Positions 8,598 to 17,223 are shown, counted from the first letter of the stretch. The stretch: DNA of 64,000 nucleotides from Nocardia colli (GCF_008704205.1 NZ_VXLC01000036.1:1-64000); one strand, 5' to 3'. Made by a program: numbers and translations. Notes: generated by a model from the sequence alone, not told the origin.

Positions 8598-9700
8598 GAC
8601 CGGCTCACCGATGTCATCGAGGCAGCCGATTCCAGCCGCGCCCGCACCTGCCCGCCAACGGCTTCCGTAGTCGCGACCCCACCCATATCCGGCGTCAGCC
8701 CCGACTTCCCTTGGGCGAGCACCGCTTCGATCGCCGCAACCACCGCGTCGGCCGCCTCCTGCTCCCCGAGATGCTCCAGCATCATCGCCCCGCTCCAGAT
8801 CTGCCCGATCGGATTGGCGATCCCGAGTCCGGCAATATCCGGCGCCGACCCGTGCACCGGCTCGAACAAACTCGGAAACAGCCGCTCCGGGTTGATGTTT
8901 CCGCTCGGCGCGATACCGATCGTCCCGGTACACGCGGGACCGAGATCGGACAGAATATCTCCGAACAGATTGCTCGCCACGACTACATCGAACCAATCCG
9001 GATGCAACACGAAATTGGCGGTCAGAATATCGATGTGATACTTGTCCACCTCGATATCGGGATACTCCACCGCCATCGCGGCGACCCGCTCGTCCCAATA
9101 GGGCATCGTGATCGAAATACCATTGCTCTTGGTCGCCGACGTGAGATGGCCCTTCGGCCGCCGCCGCGCGAGTTCGAACGCGTACTTCAGGATTCGATCG
9201 ACCCCTGTCCTGGTCATCACTGTCTCCTGGATCACCGTCTCCCGATCGGTCCCCGCGAAGATCTTGCCGCCGATACTCGAGTACTCACCCTCGGTGTTCT
9301 CCCTGACCACATAGAAGTCCACGTCACCGGGCTGCCGCCCGGCGAGCGGACTGCTGATACCGCGCAGCAGCCGGACCGGCCGCAGGCTCACGTACTGGTC
9401 GAAATGCCGCCGGAACTGCAACAGGCTGCCCCACAGCGAGATATGGTCCGGCACCACCTCCGGCCAGCCCACCGCCCCGAAGAAGATCGCGTCGAATCCG
9501 GCCAGTTCCTCGAACCACCGATCCGGCAGCATTTGCCCGGTCGCCGTGTAATATTCCGCGCTGGCGAAGTCGAACTCGGTGAAATCGAGAGCGAAGTCGA
9601 ATGCGGCCGCCGCGGCCTCCAGCACTCGAACTCCCTGCGGCACGACTTCTTTGCCGATGCCGTCTCCCGGAATGACGGCAATACGGTGCGTTGAACCCAT
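8594..9700 (-). CDS. ttuC: tartrate dehydrogenase/decarboxylase (D-malate dehydrogenase family)
   Basis: A 368-residue NAD-dependent beta-decarboxylating dehydrogenase of the IMDH/ICDH superfamily. Visible are the N-terminal IAVIPGDGIGKEVV, YVVRENTEGEYSS, the metal-ligand region SDLGPACTGTIGIAPSGNIN and LFEPVHGSAPDIAG. The sequence reads like tartrate dehydrogenases, which oxidise tartrate to oxaloglycolate, decarboxylate meso-tartrate to D-glycerate and oxidise D-malate to pyruvate (family knowledge). First gene of the operon; its promoter lies in the 144-bp gap to the divergent LysR gene. A pure D-malate dehydrogenase (dmlA) is the alternative. Confidence 0.9.
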   Translation of the reverse strand: MGSTHRIAVIPGDGIGKEVVPQGVRVLEAAAAAFDFALDFTEFDFASAEYYTATGQMLPDRWFEELAGFDAIFFGAVGWPEVVPDHISLWGSLLQFRRHFDQYVSLRPVRLLRGISSPLAGRQPGDVDFYVVRENTEGEYSSIGGKIFAGTDRETVIQETVMTRTGVDRILKYAFELARRRPKGHLTSATKSNGISITMPYWDERVAAMAVEYPDIEVDKYHIDILTANFVLHPDWFDVVVASNLFGDILSDLGPACTGTIGIAPSGNINPERLFPSLFEPVHGSAPDIAGLGIANPIGQIWSGAMMLEHLGEQEAADAVVAAIEAVLAQGKSGLTPDMGGVATTEAVGGQVRARLESAASMTSVSRS

Positions 9701-9739
9701 CGTGGCGTGCTCCGATCTCGTTGATACCGGCCCCGGAAT

Positions 9740-9766
9740 CCGTTGGTGTGGGGCCGATCACAACGG
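9740..9766. promoter_or_regulatory. inverted repeat CCGTTG-N15-CAACGG, possible LysR operator
   Basis: Two perfect 6-bp arms, 9740-9745 and 9761-9766, face each other across 15 bp inside the divergent ttuC/LysR gap. The size and position suit a LysR-type recognition site. No binding evidence; inference from position and symmetry. Confidence 0.4.
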
Positions 9767-9799
9767 TAGGCTCGGATATTCCGCGGCAAAAGCACGCAA

Positions 9800-9820
9800 C
9801 GGGAAAGACACTCTTTCCCG
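9800..9820. promoter_or_regulatory. 21-bp perfect palindrome CGGGAAAGA-CAC-TCTTTCCCG
   Basis: Nine-bp arms (9800-9808 and 9812-9820) match exactly around a CAC centre. It sits 24 bp upstream of the LysR GTG start, just before the Shine-Dalgarno at 9835-9840. As DNA it could be an autoregulatory operator; as RNA it could form a hairpin in the regulator's leader. Confidence 0.5.
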
Positions 9821-9844
9821 AATGGAAAAGACGAGGAGGTCGCC

Positions 9845-10771
9845 GTGTCCGGTGCGTCCACCGACGACGTCACCTTCTTCGACATCGTCGCCCGCTCCCG
9901 CAGCCTGACCGAGGCCGCCCGCGAATTCGGCGTCTCGGTGTCCTCGGTGAGCAAGCGGCTCGCCCAGATGGAGGCCAGGCTCGGCGTGCTGCTCGTGCAG
10001 CGCAGCACGAGACGGCTGACGCTGACCCCGGAGGGGGAGCGCTACGCGGCCGGCGCCGCGGTGATCGCGGCCCAGCTCGCGGAGCTGGAAGATTCGATCG
10101 CCGAGCAACAGCACGAATTACGCGGCCGCGTCCACGTCCGGTCGACGATCGGCCTCGGCCGCGCCCACATCGCCCCGCTGGTCGCCGATTTCGTCGAGCG
10201 GAACCCGAGAGTGCAAGTGGACCTGGAACTCTCGTCCCTGCCGCTGAACATCGCGGGCACCGGCTTCGACCTCGACATCCGGGTCGGCGCGCTCCCGGAT
10301 TCGCGACTGACCGCGACCAGGCTGTGGGTCAACCGCCGGGTGCTCTGCGCGTCACCGGAGTACCTGCGGCGCAACGGAACCCCTGCGAGCATCGAAGAGC
10401 TCGACCAGCACACCTGCATCATCCTGCGCGAGAACGAGTCCGACTACGCGCTGTGGCGCTTCGAGTCCGGCGACAAGGAACTCTCGATCCGGGTGGCGGG
10501 CAACCTGATCAGCAACGACGGCGATGTCATCACCCAGTGGTGCCTGGCCGGCCGCGGCCTGGTGATGCGCTCGCTCTGGCATGTCGAGCCGCTGCTGCGC
10601 GACGGCTCGCTCGTCCAGGTACTGCCCGGCATCCGGACGCCGAGCGCCGACATCGCCGCCGTCTACCCCGCGGCCGCCCCGCTACCGCGCCGGACCCGCG
10701 CCGTCATCGATCATCTGAAGGCAGGCCTCGGCCGCCGGATCACCGCGGCGGCCCGGCCGTGCCGATCATAG
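9845..10771 (+). CDS. LysR-family transcriptional regulator, DmlR-like
   Basis: A 308-residue LysR regulator. The N-terminal winged helix spans residues ~8-65 (SLTEAAREFGVSVSSVSKRL; LVQRSTRRLTLTPEGERY) and the effector-binding domain ~90-300. Start GTG 9845 has a GGAGGT Shine-Dalgarno four bases upstream. It is transcribed away from the tartrate dehydrogenase operon across 144 bp, the usual layout for a LysR protein controlling the divergent pathway in response to its substrate, here probably tartrate or malate. The effector domain resembles the CrgA/DmlR subgroup. Confidence 0.88.
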   Translation: MSGASTDDVTFFDIVARSRSLTEAAREFGVSVSSVSKRLAQMEARLGVLLVQRSTRRLTLTPEGERYAAGAAVIAAQLAELEDSIAEQQHELRGRVHVRSTIGLGRAHIAPLVADFVERNPRVQVDLELSSLPLNIAGTGFDLDIRVGALPDSRLTATRLWVNRRVLCASPEYLRRNGTPASIEELDQHTCIILRENESDYALWRFESGDKELSIRVAGNLISNDGDVITQWCLAGRGLVMRSLWHVEPLLRDGSLVQVLPGIRTPSADIAAVYPAAAPLPRRTRAVIDHLKAGLGRRITAAARPCRS

Positions 10772-10795
10772 AGAACGCTTGTCGCAGAGCTGGTT

Positions 10796-11227
10796 TCAGC
10801 CGTACAGCTCGACGAACTTGGCCAGCGAACGCTCGATGTCGCCCTTCACCGCCCGCGCCACCCCGGCCCCGATCGGCCCGAACAACGGCCGCCCGCCGAG
10901 CTCGATATCGACCGTCACCTCCGACCCCGTGCCCTTCGGCGCCACCAGCAACTCCAGCCCGAGCTTGGTCCCGCCCTTGCCCGCGCCCGTCAGCAACAGC
11001 CGCCGCGGTGCCTCGGCCGCCTTCACCGTCCACGTCACCCGATTCCGCAGGCCCTTCACCGACGCCACGCCGACCAGCTGCGTCCCGACCGTCAACTGCT
11101 CCGGCACCTCGCTGCGCCACGCCTCGTGCATAGTCAGCCACTTGTCCAGGTCAGCCAGATCGGACGTGTGCGACCACGCGTCCTCGGGCGAGATCGGCAC
11201 ATCGACGGAGACCTTCAGCTTTGCCAT
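10796..11227 (-). CDS. SRPBCC / polyketide cyclase-like protein
   Basis: A 143-residue START-like (SRPBCC) protein: MAKLKVSVDVPISPEDAWSH opens with the typical strand-helix of the fold, and GTKLGLELLVAPKGTGSEVTVDIELGG forms the sheet, ending in a long helix (VARAVKGDIERSLAKFVELYG). These bind hydrophobic ligands; no catalytic residue can be assigned. ATG 11227 is chosen because family homology begins there; an upstream in-frame start at 11290 adds residues without homology. Convergent with the LysR gene. Confidence 0.8.
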   Translation of the reverse strand: MAKLKVSVDVPISPEDAWSHTSDLADLDKWLTMHEAWRSEVPEQLTVGTQLVGVASVKGLRNRVTWTVKAAEAPRRLLLTGAGKGGTKLGLELLVAPKGTGSEVTVDIELGGRPLFGPIGAGVARAVKGDIERSLAKFVELYG

Positions 11228-11778
11228 GGCCGCATAGTATCCGGTACCCGCGGTTCGCTGTAGTTGACGTGAAGAGATAGCGCTCCACATCGCCGATCAC
11301 GGTCCCGAGATCGGTCTCGATCAATACATCTGACCCTGCCGGGCGACATTCGGGCAACCTCCGCGCGCGTGGCAACCCGGACCTTCCAGGCGATTCCATC
11401 TAAAACAAACTGGACGTTCCAGCAAACTTCTGGTCGCTAGTAGCCCCCAATACCCTGTTCCGCCACCGGCTTCGGATAGGCGCGGTTGACAGCATGCGCG
11501 TGATATGCGGCACCGCAGATAGATCCGATGATGTGTCCTCTATCGCCACGCCGGAAACGTCCCTGGTCACCGCGTGGCAAGCGATCGTGATCACCAGTGG
11601 CGCAGCATTATTGCGCATCCCGGCGCACCCGTCATCTGATGTCTGCAAACGCAATCATGTGACTGGATCTGGCGAGAACTGGTTGCATAGCTGCTAATGT
11701 CGCAGCGTCGGGTTCTGGTAACTGTTCGGACACAATCTGTTGTTCGATCGGTCGCCGGTCCTCCGACGTGGACCAGAT
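11228..11778. other. 551-bp stretch without a convincing gene
   Basis: This gap upstream of the conservon is visibly more AT-rich than its surroundings. Short open frames at 11400-11654 (minus) and 11494-11697 (plus) lack a good ribosome site and resemble no family. It probably holds the promoters of the SRPBCC gene and of the conservon operon; I see no repeat or RNA gene. Confidence 0.5.
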
Positions 11779-11800
11779 CCGACCAGGGTGTGCTGGTCGG
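11779..11800. promoter_or_regulatory. inverted repeat CCGACCAG-N6-CTGGTCGG upstream of conservon
   Basis: Perfect 8-bp arms at 11779-11786 and 11793-11800 around GGTGTG, about 100 bp before cvnA. It could be an operator or a hairpin in the operon leader. Symmetry is seen; function is inferred. Confidence 0.4.
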
Positions 11801-11899
11801 CGTCGCGAGGAAGGCGAGACGAAGCACAATGACGGACAGACCACGCGGCCTCGTGCAAGCGCACCCGTTCCTCGGCGGCAATCGACGACGAAAGAACTG

Positions 11900-13312
11900 A
11901 TGAATCAAGATATCGCCGTGGTGCTTTCATGGATCCTCGCCGCTGCTCTCGTGGTAGTGGCAGCAGTCGCGTTGTACGCAGTGCAGTACGCGAGACAGCA
12001 GCGGGCCAGGGTCGAAGCACTCAGCAGAGAGCAGAGAGCCGCGGAGGAAGCCGTCGAGCACTTCGCGACTACCACGCTGCCGTCGGTCGCGGAGTCGATC
12101 CGGCGCTTCGACAGCCAGGCGCCGACGGTGGAAGTGCCGCCGGGGCTGGAGAATTCGCGCACCGCGCAGGTGTTGCGGTGGATCGCCGAGCGATACGCCG
12201 ACGACCTGAGCCTGCTGCGGTCCGAGACCAGGGACCAGACCAACCACGAGGCGCAGCAGGCGATCAAGGTCGCCGAGGACAAGGTGCGCGGCGAGGTGTC
12301 GACCGCGTCCCGGCAGGCGACCAGCGCGGCCGTGCGCTCGTTCGGCACGTCCGTGGTCAGCCTCGGCGCCGACGTCAGCCAGGTGGTCAGCTCCGCCCTG
12401 CGTGAGCACCGCAACGACGAGGTGTATGAAACCCTCACCCGCATCGACCACACCGTGCAGCAGATGATCCGCCAGGCGCAGTCCTACGTGATCGTCTGCG
12501 GCGGCCTGCCCGGCCGCCGCTGGCCCGCCCAGTCGCTCACCGACGTGGTCGGTGGCGCGGTCGGCCGCGTGCGCGACTACCTGCGGGTGCGCCCCACCCA
12601 GCTCGATCGGGTCGTCATCAGCCGTGCGGTCGAGCCGCTCGTGCACACCCTGGCCACCCTGCTCGACAACGCGCTGCGCTATTCGCCGCCGACCTCGTAC
12701 GTGGACGTCTCCTTCCAGGAGGGACACCACGGCGTCACCGTGATCATCGACGACGCGGGCGTGCGGATGAACGCCGAGCAGATGGAAGAGGCGCGTCAGG
12801 TACTCGCGCACGAGCGCTCGGTCGACATCCATCAGCTCGGCCCCTCGCCCAAGGTCGGCTTCCCCGGCATCGCCGCGCTGGCCCGCCGCTACGGCTTCAC
12901 CGTCTACATCGACGGCCCGAACGTCTACGGCGGCATGCGCGCGATGGTCTACATCCCGGAGGCGCTGCTGATGACCCCGCAGCCCGGCCAGCACGAGGTC
13001 GTGCCCGCGCGCGCCGTCGAGATCCCCGCCGAACCCGCTCCCGTGGCGGTCACGACGACCGCGTCCCACCGGGCAGTGGAGAGCGAAGAGCCCAGTGAGA
13101 GTGAGCCATTCGCCGTGCACGAGATCACCAACGGCGGCTTACCGAAGCGCCGCCGCCGGACGGTCGCGCTGGCCCCGGTGGGGCCGCGCACCGAACCCGG
13201 CCTGGCCCGGCCCGACGTCGCCGCGGCCTGGCACACCGGTTCGCAGAGCGGCCGCGCCGCCGCCACCGAACAATCCGATAATTCCGATCACACGGAAGGG
13301 ATGACATCCTGA
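11900..13312 (+). CDS. cvnA: conservon sensor kinase-like protein CvnA
   Basis: A 470-residue membrane-anchored protein with one N-terminal transmembrane helix (about residues 6-29), a coiled-coil/helical region, a TRIDHTVQQM segment at the dimerisation position and a HATPase_c domain with N-box TLLDNALRYSPP. The G-box region reads KVGFPGIAALARRYG, so ATP binding looks divergent. A long Pro/Ala-rich C-terminal tail follows. ATG 11900 directly precedes the hydrophobic helix. In conservons CvnA is the membrane scaffold for CvnB, C and D. The next gene starts within its stop (TGATG). Confidence 0.9.
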   Translation: MNQDIAVVLSWILAAALVVVAAVALYAVQYARQQRARVEALSREQRAAEEAVEHFATTTLPSVAESIRRFDSQAPTVEVPPGLENSRTAQVLRWIAERYADDLSLLRSETRDQTNHEAQQAIKVAEDKVRGEVSTASRQATSAAVRSFGTSVVSLGADVSQVVSSALREHRNDEVYETLTRIDHTVQQMIRQAQSYVIVCGGLPGRRWPAQSLTDVVGGAVGRVRDYLRVRPTQLDRVVISRAVEPLVHTLATLLDNALRYSPPTSYVDVSFQEGHHGVTVIIDDAGVRMNAEQMEEARQVLAHERSVDIHQLGPSPKVGFPGIAALARRYGFTVYIDGPNVYGGMRAMVYIPEALLMTPQPGQHEVVPARAVEIPAEPAPVAVTTTASHRAVESEEPSESEPFAVHEITNGGLPKRRRRTVALAPVGPRTEPGLARPDVAAAWHTGSQSGRAAATEQSDNSDHTEGMTS

Positions 13313-13737
13313 TGGCCACACCCGTGACCGACAGCAGCAATAAACTGGGCTGGCTACTCGAAGACCTCAGCGTCCCGGGCGTCCGGTTCTCGGTGCTCCT
13401 GTCCGAAGACGGTTTACGGATCGCGCATTCCGCGGGCATCGAGCGCGATCAGGCGGAGCGTTTCTCCGCCGCCGCGTCCGGCCTGCGTTCGCTCGGCAAG
13501 GCGCTCGGCGAGTTCTGCGGCGACGGCGACAACGGTGTGCGGCAGAACATGACCGAGTACGACCAGGGCATGATCCTGATCACCGCGGCGGGCGACGGCG
13601 CGCTGCTCGGTGTCGCGACCACCCCCGAGATCGACGTCGCGCTCATCGCGCATCGGATGAACGAACTCGCCGGCCGGGTCGGACACGAGCTGGGCAGCCA
13701 GCCGCGCAGGCGTGTCGATGGTGGCGAATTGCCATGA
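13312..13737 (+). CDS. cvnB: conservon roadblock/LC7 protein CvnB
   Basis: A 141-residue roadblock/LC7-fold protein. LGWLLEDLSVPGVRFSVLLSEDGLRIAHSAG is the first helix and strands of the fold, and GVATTPEIDVALIAHRMNEL ends it. Roadblock proteins act as GAPs or scaffolds for small Ras-like GTPases, here the GTPase encoded three genes into the operon. One-base overlap with cvnA and ATGA overlap with the next gene. Confidence 0.92.
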   Translation: MATPVTDSSNKLGWLLEDLSVPGVRFSVLLSEDGLRIAHSAGIERDQAERFSAAASGLRSLGKALGEFCGDGDNGVRQNMTEYDQGMILITAAGDGALLGVATTPEIDVALIAHRMNELAGRVGHELGSQPRRRVDGGELP

Positions 13738-14087
13738 CATCACGGGCCCGGCGTGATCCCGATTTGGTTCGGGCATACGTGCGTACCGGGGGACGCACCC
13801 GTCCCACTCGCGAGTTGGACCTGGTCACTCTGGTCCGTGCCGCAAAGGACCCATCGCCGGGTGCCACGCCCGACGCACGCCGGGTCATCAATCTCTGTAG
13901 CCGCCGGGGCACGTTATCGATCGCCGAGATCGCCGCGTACCTCGATCTTCCGCCGTCCGTTGTCAAGATCGTCGCGGCCGATCTGATGGACAACGGCCAC
14001 CTGGTCACACCTACCCCGGCGGAAAACCTGCCGGAGATCGCTCTGCTCGAGGAGGTACTTAATGGGCTCCGTGCTCTCGCCGTCTGA
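13734..14087 (+). CDS. cvnC: conservon DUF742 protein CvnC
   Basis: A 117-residue DUF742 protein. VRAYVRTGGRTRP near the N-terminus is the family signature, followed by a winged-helix-like region (RRGTLSIAEIAAYLDLPPSVVKIVAADLMDNGHL). The biochemical role is unknown; the family always accompanies the conservon GTPase. ATGA overlap with cvnB; its 3' end overlaps the GTPase gene by 26 bp. Confidence 0.92.
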   Translation: MTSRARRDPDLVRAYVRTGGRTRPTRELDLVTLVRAAKDPSPGATPDARRVINLCSRRGTLSIAEIAAYLDLPPSVVKIVAADLMDNGHLVTPTPAENLPEIALLEEVLNGLRALAV

Positions 14088-14667
14088 TCGTCCAGTCGAC
14101 TATGTGCCGGAGACCGTTACCCGTTCCGTAAAGCTGTTGGTGGCAGGCAATTTCGGGGTCGGCAAGACCACCTTCGTGAGCAGCGTCTCGGAGATCAAGC
14201 CGCTGCGCACCGAGGAGACGATCACCGAGGCCAGCGTCGGCGTCGACGACATGGCCGGCCTGCCCGGCAAATCGCAAACGACCGTGGCGATGGACTTCGG
14301 CCGCATCACGCTCAATCCGCAACTGGCCCTGTACCTGTTCGGCACGCCGGGGCAGCAGCGGTTCGTCCCGTTATGGGAGGAGCTGGCCCGGGGCGCGCTC
14401 GGCGCGCTGGTGCTGGTCGACACCCGGCGCATCGAGAAGTCCGACGAGGTGCTCTCGGTGCTGGAGGAGCGCGGGGTGCCGTATTCGGTGGCGGTCAATC
14501 AGTTCGAAGGCTTCAAGAACTTCCCGTTAGGCGAGGTCCGGGACGCACTGGACCTGGCACCCGAAACACCGCTCACCTCCCTGGACGCGCGCGACCGGGG
14601 CACCTGCCTGCGGTCCCTGATCACGCTCGTCGAATTCCTGTTCCATCGTCAGGAGTCACGACTTTGA
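14062..14667 (+). CDS. cvnD: conservon small GTPase CvnD
   Basis: A 201-residue ATP/GTP-binding protein. The P-loop GNFGVGKT is at residues 29-36, the G3-like region is LFGTPGQQRF near residue 90, and the G4 position reads AVNQFE rather than NKxD, as is common in this family. It is the switch of the conservon and probably cycles on the CvnA/B/C complex at the membrane. The start lies inside cvnC; the next gene begins at a TTG overlapping its stop (TTGA). Confidence 0.92.
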   Translation: MGSVLSPSDRPVDYVPETVTRSVKLLVAGNFGVGKTTFVSSVSEIKPLRTEETITEASVGVDDMAGLPGKSQTTVAMDFGRITLNPQLALYLFGTPGQQRFVPLWEELARGALGALVLVDTRRIEKSDEVLSVLEERGVPYSVAVNQFEGFKNFPLGEVRDALDLAPETPLTSLDARDRGTCLRSLITLVEFLFHRQESRL

Positions 14668-15905
14668 CCACGCCCCCGCGTTCCTGCCCGGTCCAGCACG
14701 GATCACCGATCGACACCGATGGTCCCCGGGTGTCGCTGTACTCGGAGGAATTCGCCGCCGATCCGCACCTGGCCTACCGCGAGATGCGCCGCCAATACGG
14801 CTCGCTGGTGCCGGTGAATCTGTCCCCGGACGTGCCCGCCACGCTGGTGATCGGCTACCACACCGCGCTGCGCATCCTCAACGATCCCGAGCATTTCCCG
14901 GCCGATCCGCGCATCTGGCAGAAGGGCGTGCCCGGCGAGTGCCCGATCCTGCCGATGCTGGAGTGGCGGCCGAACGCGCTGCGCAGCGCGGGCCTGGACC
15001 ACGGCAAGTACCGGCAGGCCAACGTGGCCGCCATCGCCGAGGTCGACCTGCACAGCCTGCACGCCACCGTCGAGCGGATCGCCATCCCGCTGATCAACGC
15101 GTTCTGCCAGGACGGCGCCGCGGACCTGATCAGCCAGTACGCCTTTCCGCTCACCTTCGCGGTGCTCAACGCGGTGCTCGGCTGCTCGCCGGAGATCGGC
15201 CAGCAGGTCGCGACCGGCATGGCCGCGATCTTCGAGGGCGTCAACGCGGACAAGGGCAACGCGATGCTCACCGACGCGCTGTTCGATCTGGTGAACACCA
15301 AGCGCAAGGAGCCCGGCGACGACATCACCTCGCGGCTGCTCGCGCATCCGGCCAAGCTGGACGACGTGGAGATGATCCACCAGCTGGTCACCCTCTACGG
15401 CGCCGGCATCGAGCCGCAGCAGAACCTGATCGTCAACACGCTGCTGCTCATGCTCACCGACGACCGGTTCGCCGGAAACGTTCTGGGCGGCAGTCTTTCG
15501 ACCCGCGACGCGCTCGACGAGGTGCTGTTCACCGACCCGCCGATGGCGAACTACTGCGTGTCCTACCCCCGTCAGCCCATTCTCATCGACGGCGTCTGGC
15601 TGCCCGCCCATCAGCCGGTCGTGATCAGCATGTCCGGTTGCAACAACGATCCGACCATCAGTGTCGGTGAGTACGTGGATAATCGATCGCATCTGGCGTG
15701 GAGCGTCGGCCCGCACGCCTGCCCTGCTAGGTCGATGGCCTACCTGATCGTCCAGGACGCCATCGATCAGCTTCTCGATGCGTTGCCGGAGTTGGGACTT
15801 GCCGTCGCCCCCGGTGAATTGTCTTGGCGGCCAGGTCCTTTCCACCGAGCGCTGGTCTCCCTCCCGGTAGTCTTCCCTAAGTCACCACCGTTGAACGTGT
15901 TTTAA
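14664..15905 (+). CDS. cvnE: conservon cytochrome P450 CvnE, CYP157-like, without ExxR
   Basis: A 413-residue P450-fold protein. The haem loop is SVGPHACPA with Cys353. The K-helix ExxR motif reads EVLF (in LDEVLFTDPP), so the normally invariant Arg is absent, and the I-helix reads AGIEPQQN where active P450s have AGHETT, losing the oxygen-handling Thr. Both changes match the CYP157 family, known from streptomycete conservons to lack ExxR. The only reasonable start is TTG 14664, overlapping the cvnD stop. It may bind haem without normal monooxygenase chemistry; that is inference. Confidence 0.87.
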   Translation: MTTPPRSCPVQHGSPIDTDGPRVSLYSEEFAADPHLAYREMRRQYGSLVPVNLSPDVPATLVIGYHTALRILNDPEHFPADPRIWQKGVPGECPILPMLEWRPNALRSAGLDHGKYRQANVAAIAEVDLHSLHATVERIAIPLINAFCQDGAADLISQYAFPLTFAVLNAVLGCSPEIGQQVATGMAAIFEGVNADKGNAMLTDALFDLVNTKRKEPGDDITSRLLAHPAKLDDVEMIHQLVTLYGAGIEPQQNLIVNTLLLMLTDDRFAGNVLGGSLSTRDALDEVLFTDPPMANYCVSYPRQPILIDGVWLPAHQPVVISMSGCNNDPTISVGEYVDNRSHLAWSVGPHACPARSMAYLIVQDAIDQLLDALPELGLAVAPGELSWRPGPFHRALVSLPVVFPKSPPLNVF

Positions 15906-15915
15906 GGAGACCCCG

Positions 15916-17145
15916 ATGGACACTGAGCCTCTAGTCCTAGACCCGGCGGGCACCGACATCCAGGGCGAGGCGGCTCGCTTGCGCGAGCGCGGCCCGGCGA
16001 CCCTGGTCGAGTTGCCCGGCGGCGTGCGTGCCTGGTCGATCACCGATGCCGACCTGCTCAAGCGACTGCTCGTCGATCCCAAAGTGTCCAAAGATGCCAG
16101 ACAGCATTGGCCCGCCTTCGCCAAAGGTGAAGTGCCGCAGGATTGGCCGTTGTTCCTGTGGGTCGCGGTGAACAACATGTTCACCGCGTACGGCGCCGAT
16201 CACCGCCGACTACGTAAGCTCGTCGCCCCCGCGTTCACCCACCGGCGCACCGAGGCGATGCGGCCGCGGATCGACCGGATCGTCGAGCGGCTGATCACCG
16301 AGCTCGCGGCCGTGCCCGCCGGCGAAGTGGTCGACCTGCGTGAAGGTTTCGCCTACCCGGTGCCGATCGAGGTCATCTCCGAGCTGATGGGCGTGCCGGA
16401 ATCGCTGAATCCCGGCCTGCGCAAGTGTGTCGACGGCATCTTCGACACCGCCCTCAGCCCGGAGGAGTCGCAGGCCAACTACATGGAGATGTACCGCATC
16501 CTCGGCGAGCTGGTGGCCTTCCGGCGGGAAAACCCGAGCGATGACATGACCAGCCTGCTGATCTCGCATCGCAGCGAGGACGACGGCTCCAAGCTCACCG
16601 AGCAGGAGCTCATCGACACGCTGCTGCTGGTCATCAGCGCCGGCCACGAGACCACGGTCAACCTGCTCGATCAGGCGATCTACGCGCTGATCACCCGGCC
16701 GGAGCAGCGGGCGACGGTGCTCGACGGCAAGGTCGGCTGGGCGGATCTGATCGAGGAGGCGCTGCGGTTCGAGGCGCCGGTCGCGCATCTGCCGCTGCGG
16801 TTCGCGGTGGACGACATCGAGATCGAGGGCGTGCAGATCGCCAAGGGTGATCCGATCCTGCCGGCCTACGCGGCGGCGAACCGGGACCCGAAGGTGCACG
16901 GCGACACCGCCGACGAGTTCGACGTCACCCGGGTGACCAAGGACCACTTGGCCTTCGGGCACGGCGTGCACCACTGCCTCGGCGCTCCGCTGGCCCGGCT
17001 GGAAGCGGCGGTCGCGCTCCCCGCCATCTTCGAGCGGTTCCCGAACATGCGCCTGGCCGCGGACCCGTCCGAGCTGGGCACCGTGGTCAGCTTCATCTCC
17101 AACGGTCACGGCAAGCTGCCGGTGATCCTGGAGCCGGCCGACTAG
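15916..17145 (+). CDS. cytochrome P450, CYP154-like, conservon-linked
   Basis: A 409-residue soluble P450 with all motifs intact: I-helix SAGHETT, K-helix EEALR, haem loop FGHGVHHCLG with Cys354. It follows the CYP157-like gene by 10 bp with an AAGGAG Shine-Dalgarno, so it is the sixth gene of the conservon operon. CYP157/CYP154 pairs downstream of conservons are known in Streptomyces. Substrate unknown; electron-transfer partners are not encoded nearby. Confidence 0.9.
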   Translation: MDTEPLVLDPAGTDIQGEAARLRERGPATLVELPGGVRAWSITDADLLKRLLVDPKVSKDARQHWPAFAKGEVPQDWPLFLWVAVNNMFTAYGADHRRLRKLVAPAFTHRRTEAMRPRIDRIVERLITELAAVPAGEVVDLREGFAYPVPIEVISELMGVPESLNPGLRKCVDGIFDTALSPEESQANYMEMYRILGELVAFRRENPSDDMTSLLISHRSEDDGSKLTEQELIDTLLLVISAGHETTVNLLDQAIYALITRPEQRATVLDGKVGWADLIEEALRFEAPVAHLPLRFAVDDIEIEGVQIAKGDPILPAYAAANRDPKVHGDTADEFDVTRVTKDHLAFGHGVHHCLGAPLARLEAAVALPAIFERFPNMRLAADPSELGTVVSFISNGHGKLPVILEPAD

Positions 17146-17186
17146 TGCGGCATTGAATATCTAACCAGCACAACCGGATTCGAACT

Positions 17187-17216
17187 AGGGGTGCCGCAAA
17201 GCCGCGACACCCCTTT
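17187..17216. terminator. hairpin terminator between convergent genes
   Basis: AGGGGTG (17187-17193) pairs exactly with CACCCCT (17208-17214), followed by T residues. It lies between the convergent P450 and methyltransferase genes and may serve the plus strand. Confidence 0.6.
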
Positions 17217-17223
17217 CGCATGT

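Noticed and set aside
7449..9038. 529-codon plus-strand frame opposite the 2HCT transporter and tartrate dehydrogenase
   Set aside because: Antisense of two well-supported genes; composition (His, Arg, Asp, Pro) is unlike any protein family.
11494..11697. 67-codon open frame in the gap before the conservon
   Set aside because: No ribosome site, no family resemblance, atypical composition; most likely chance.
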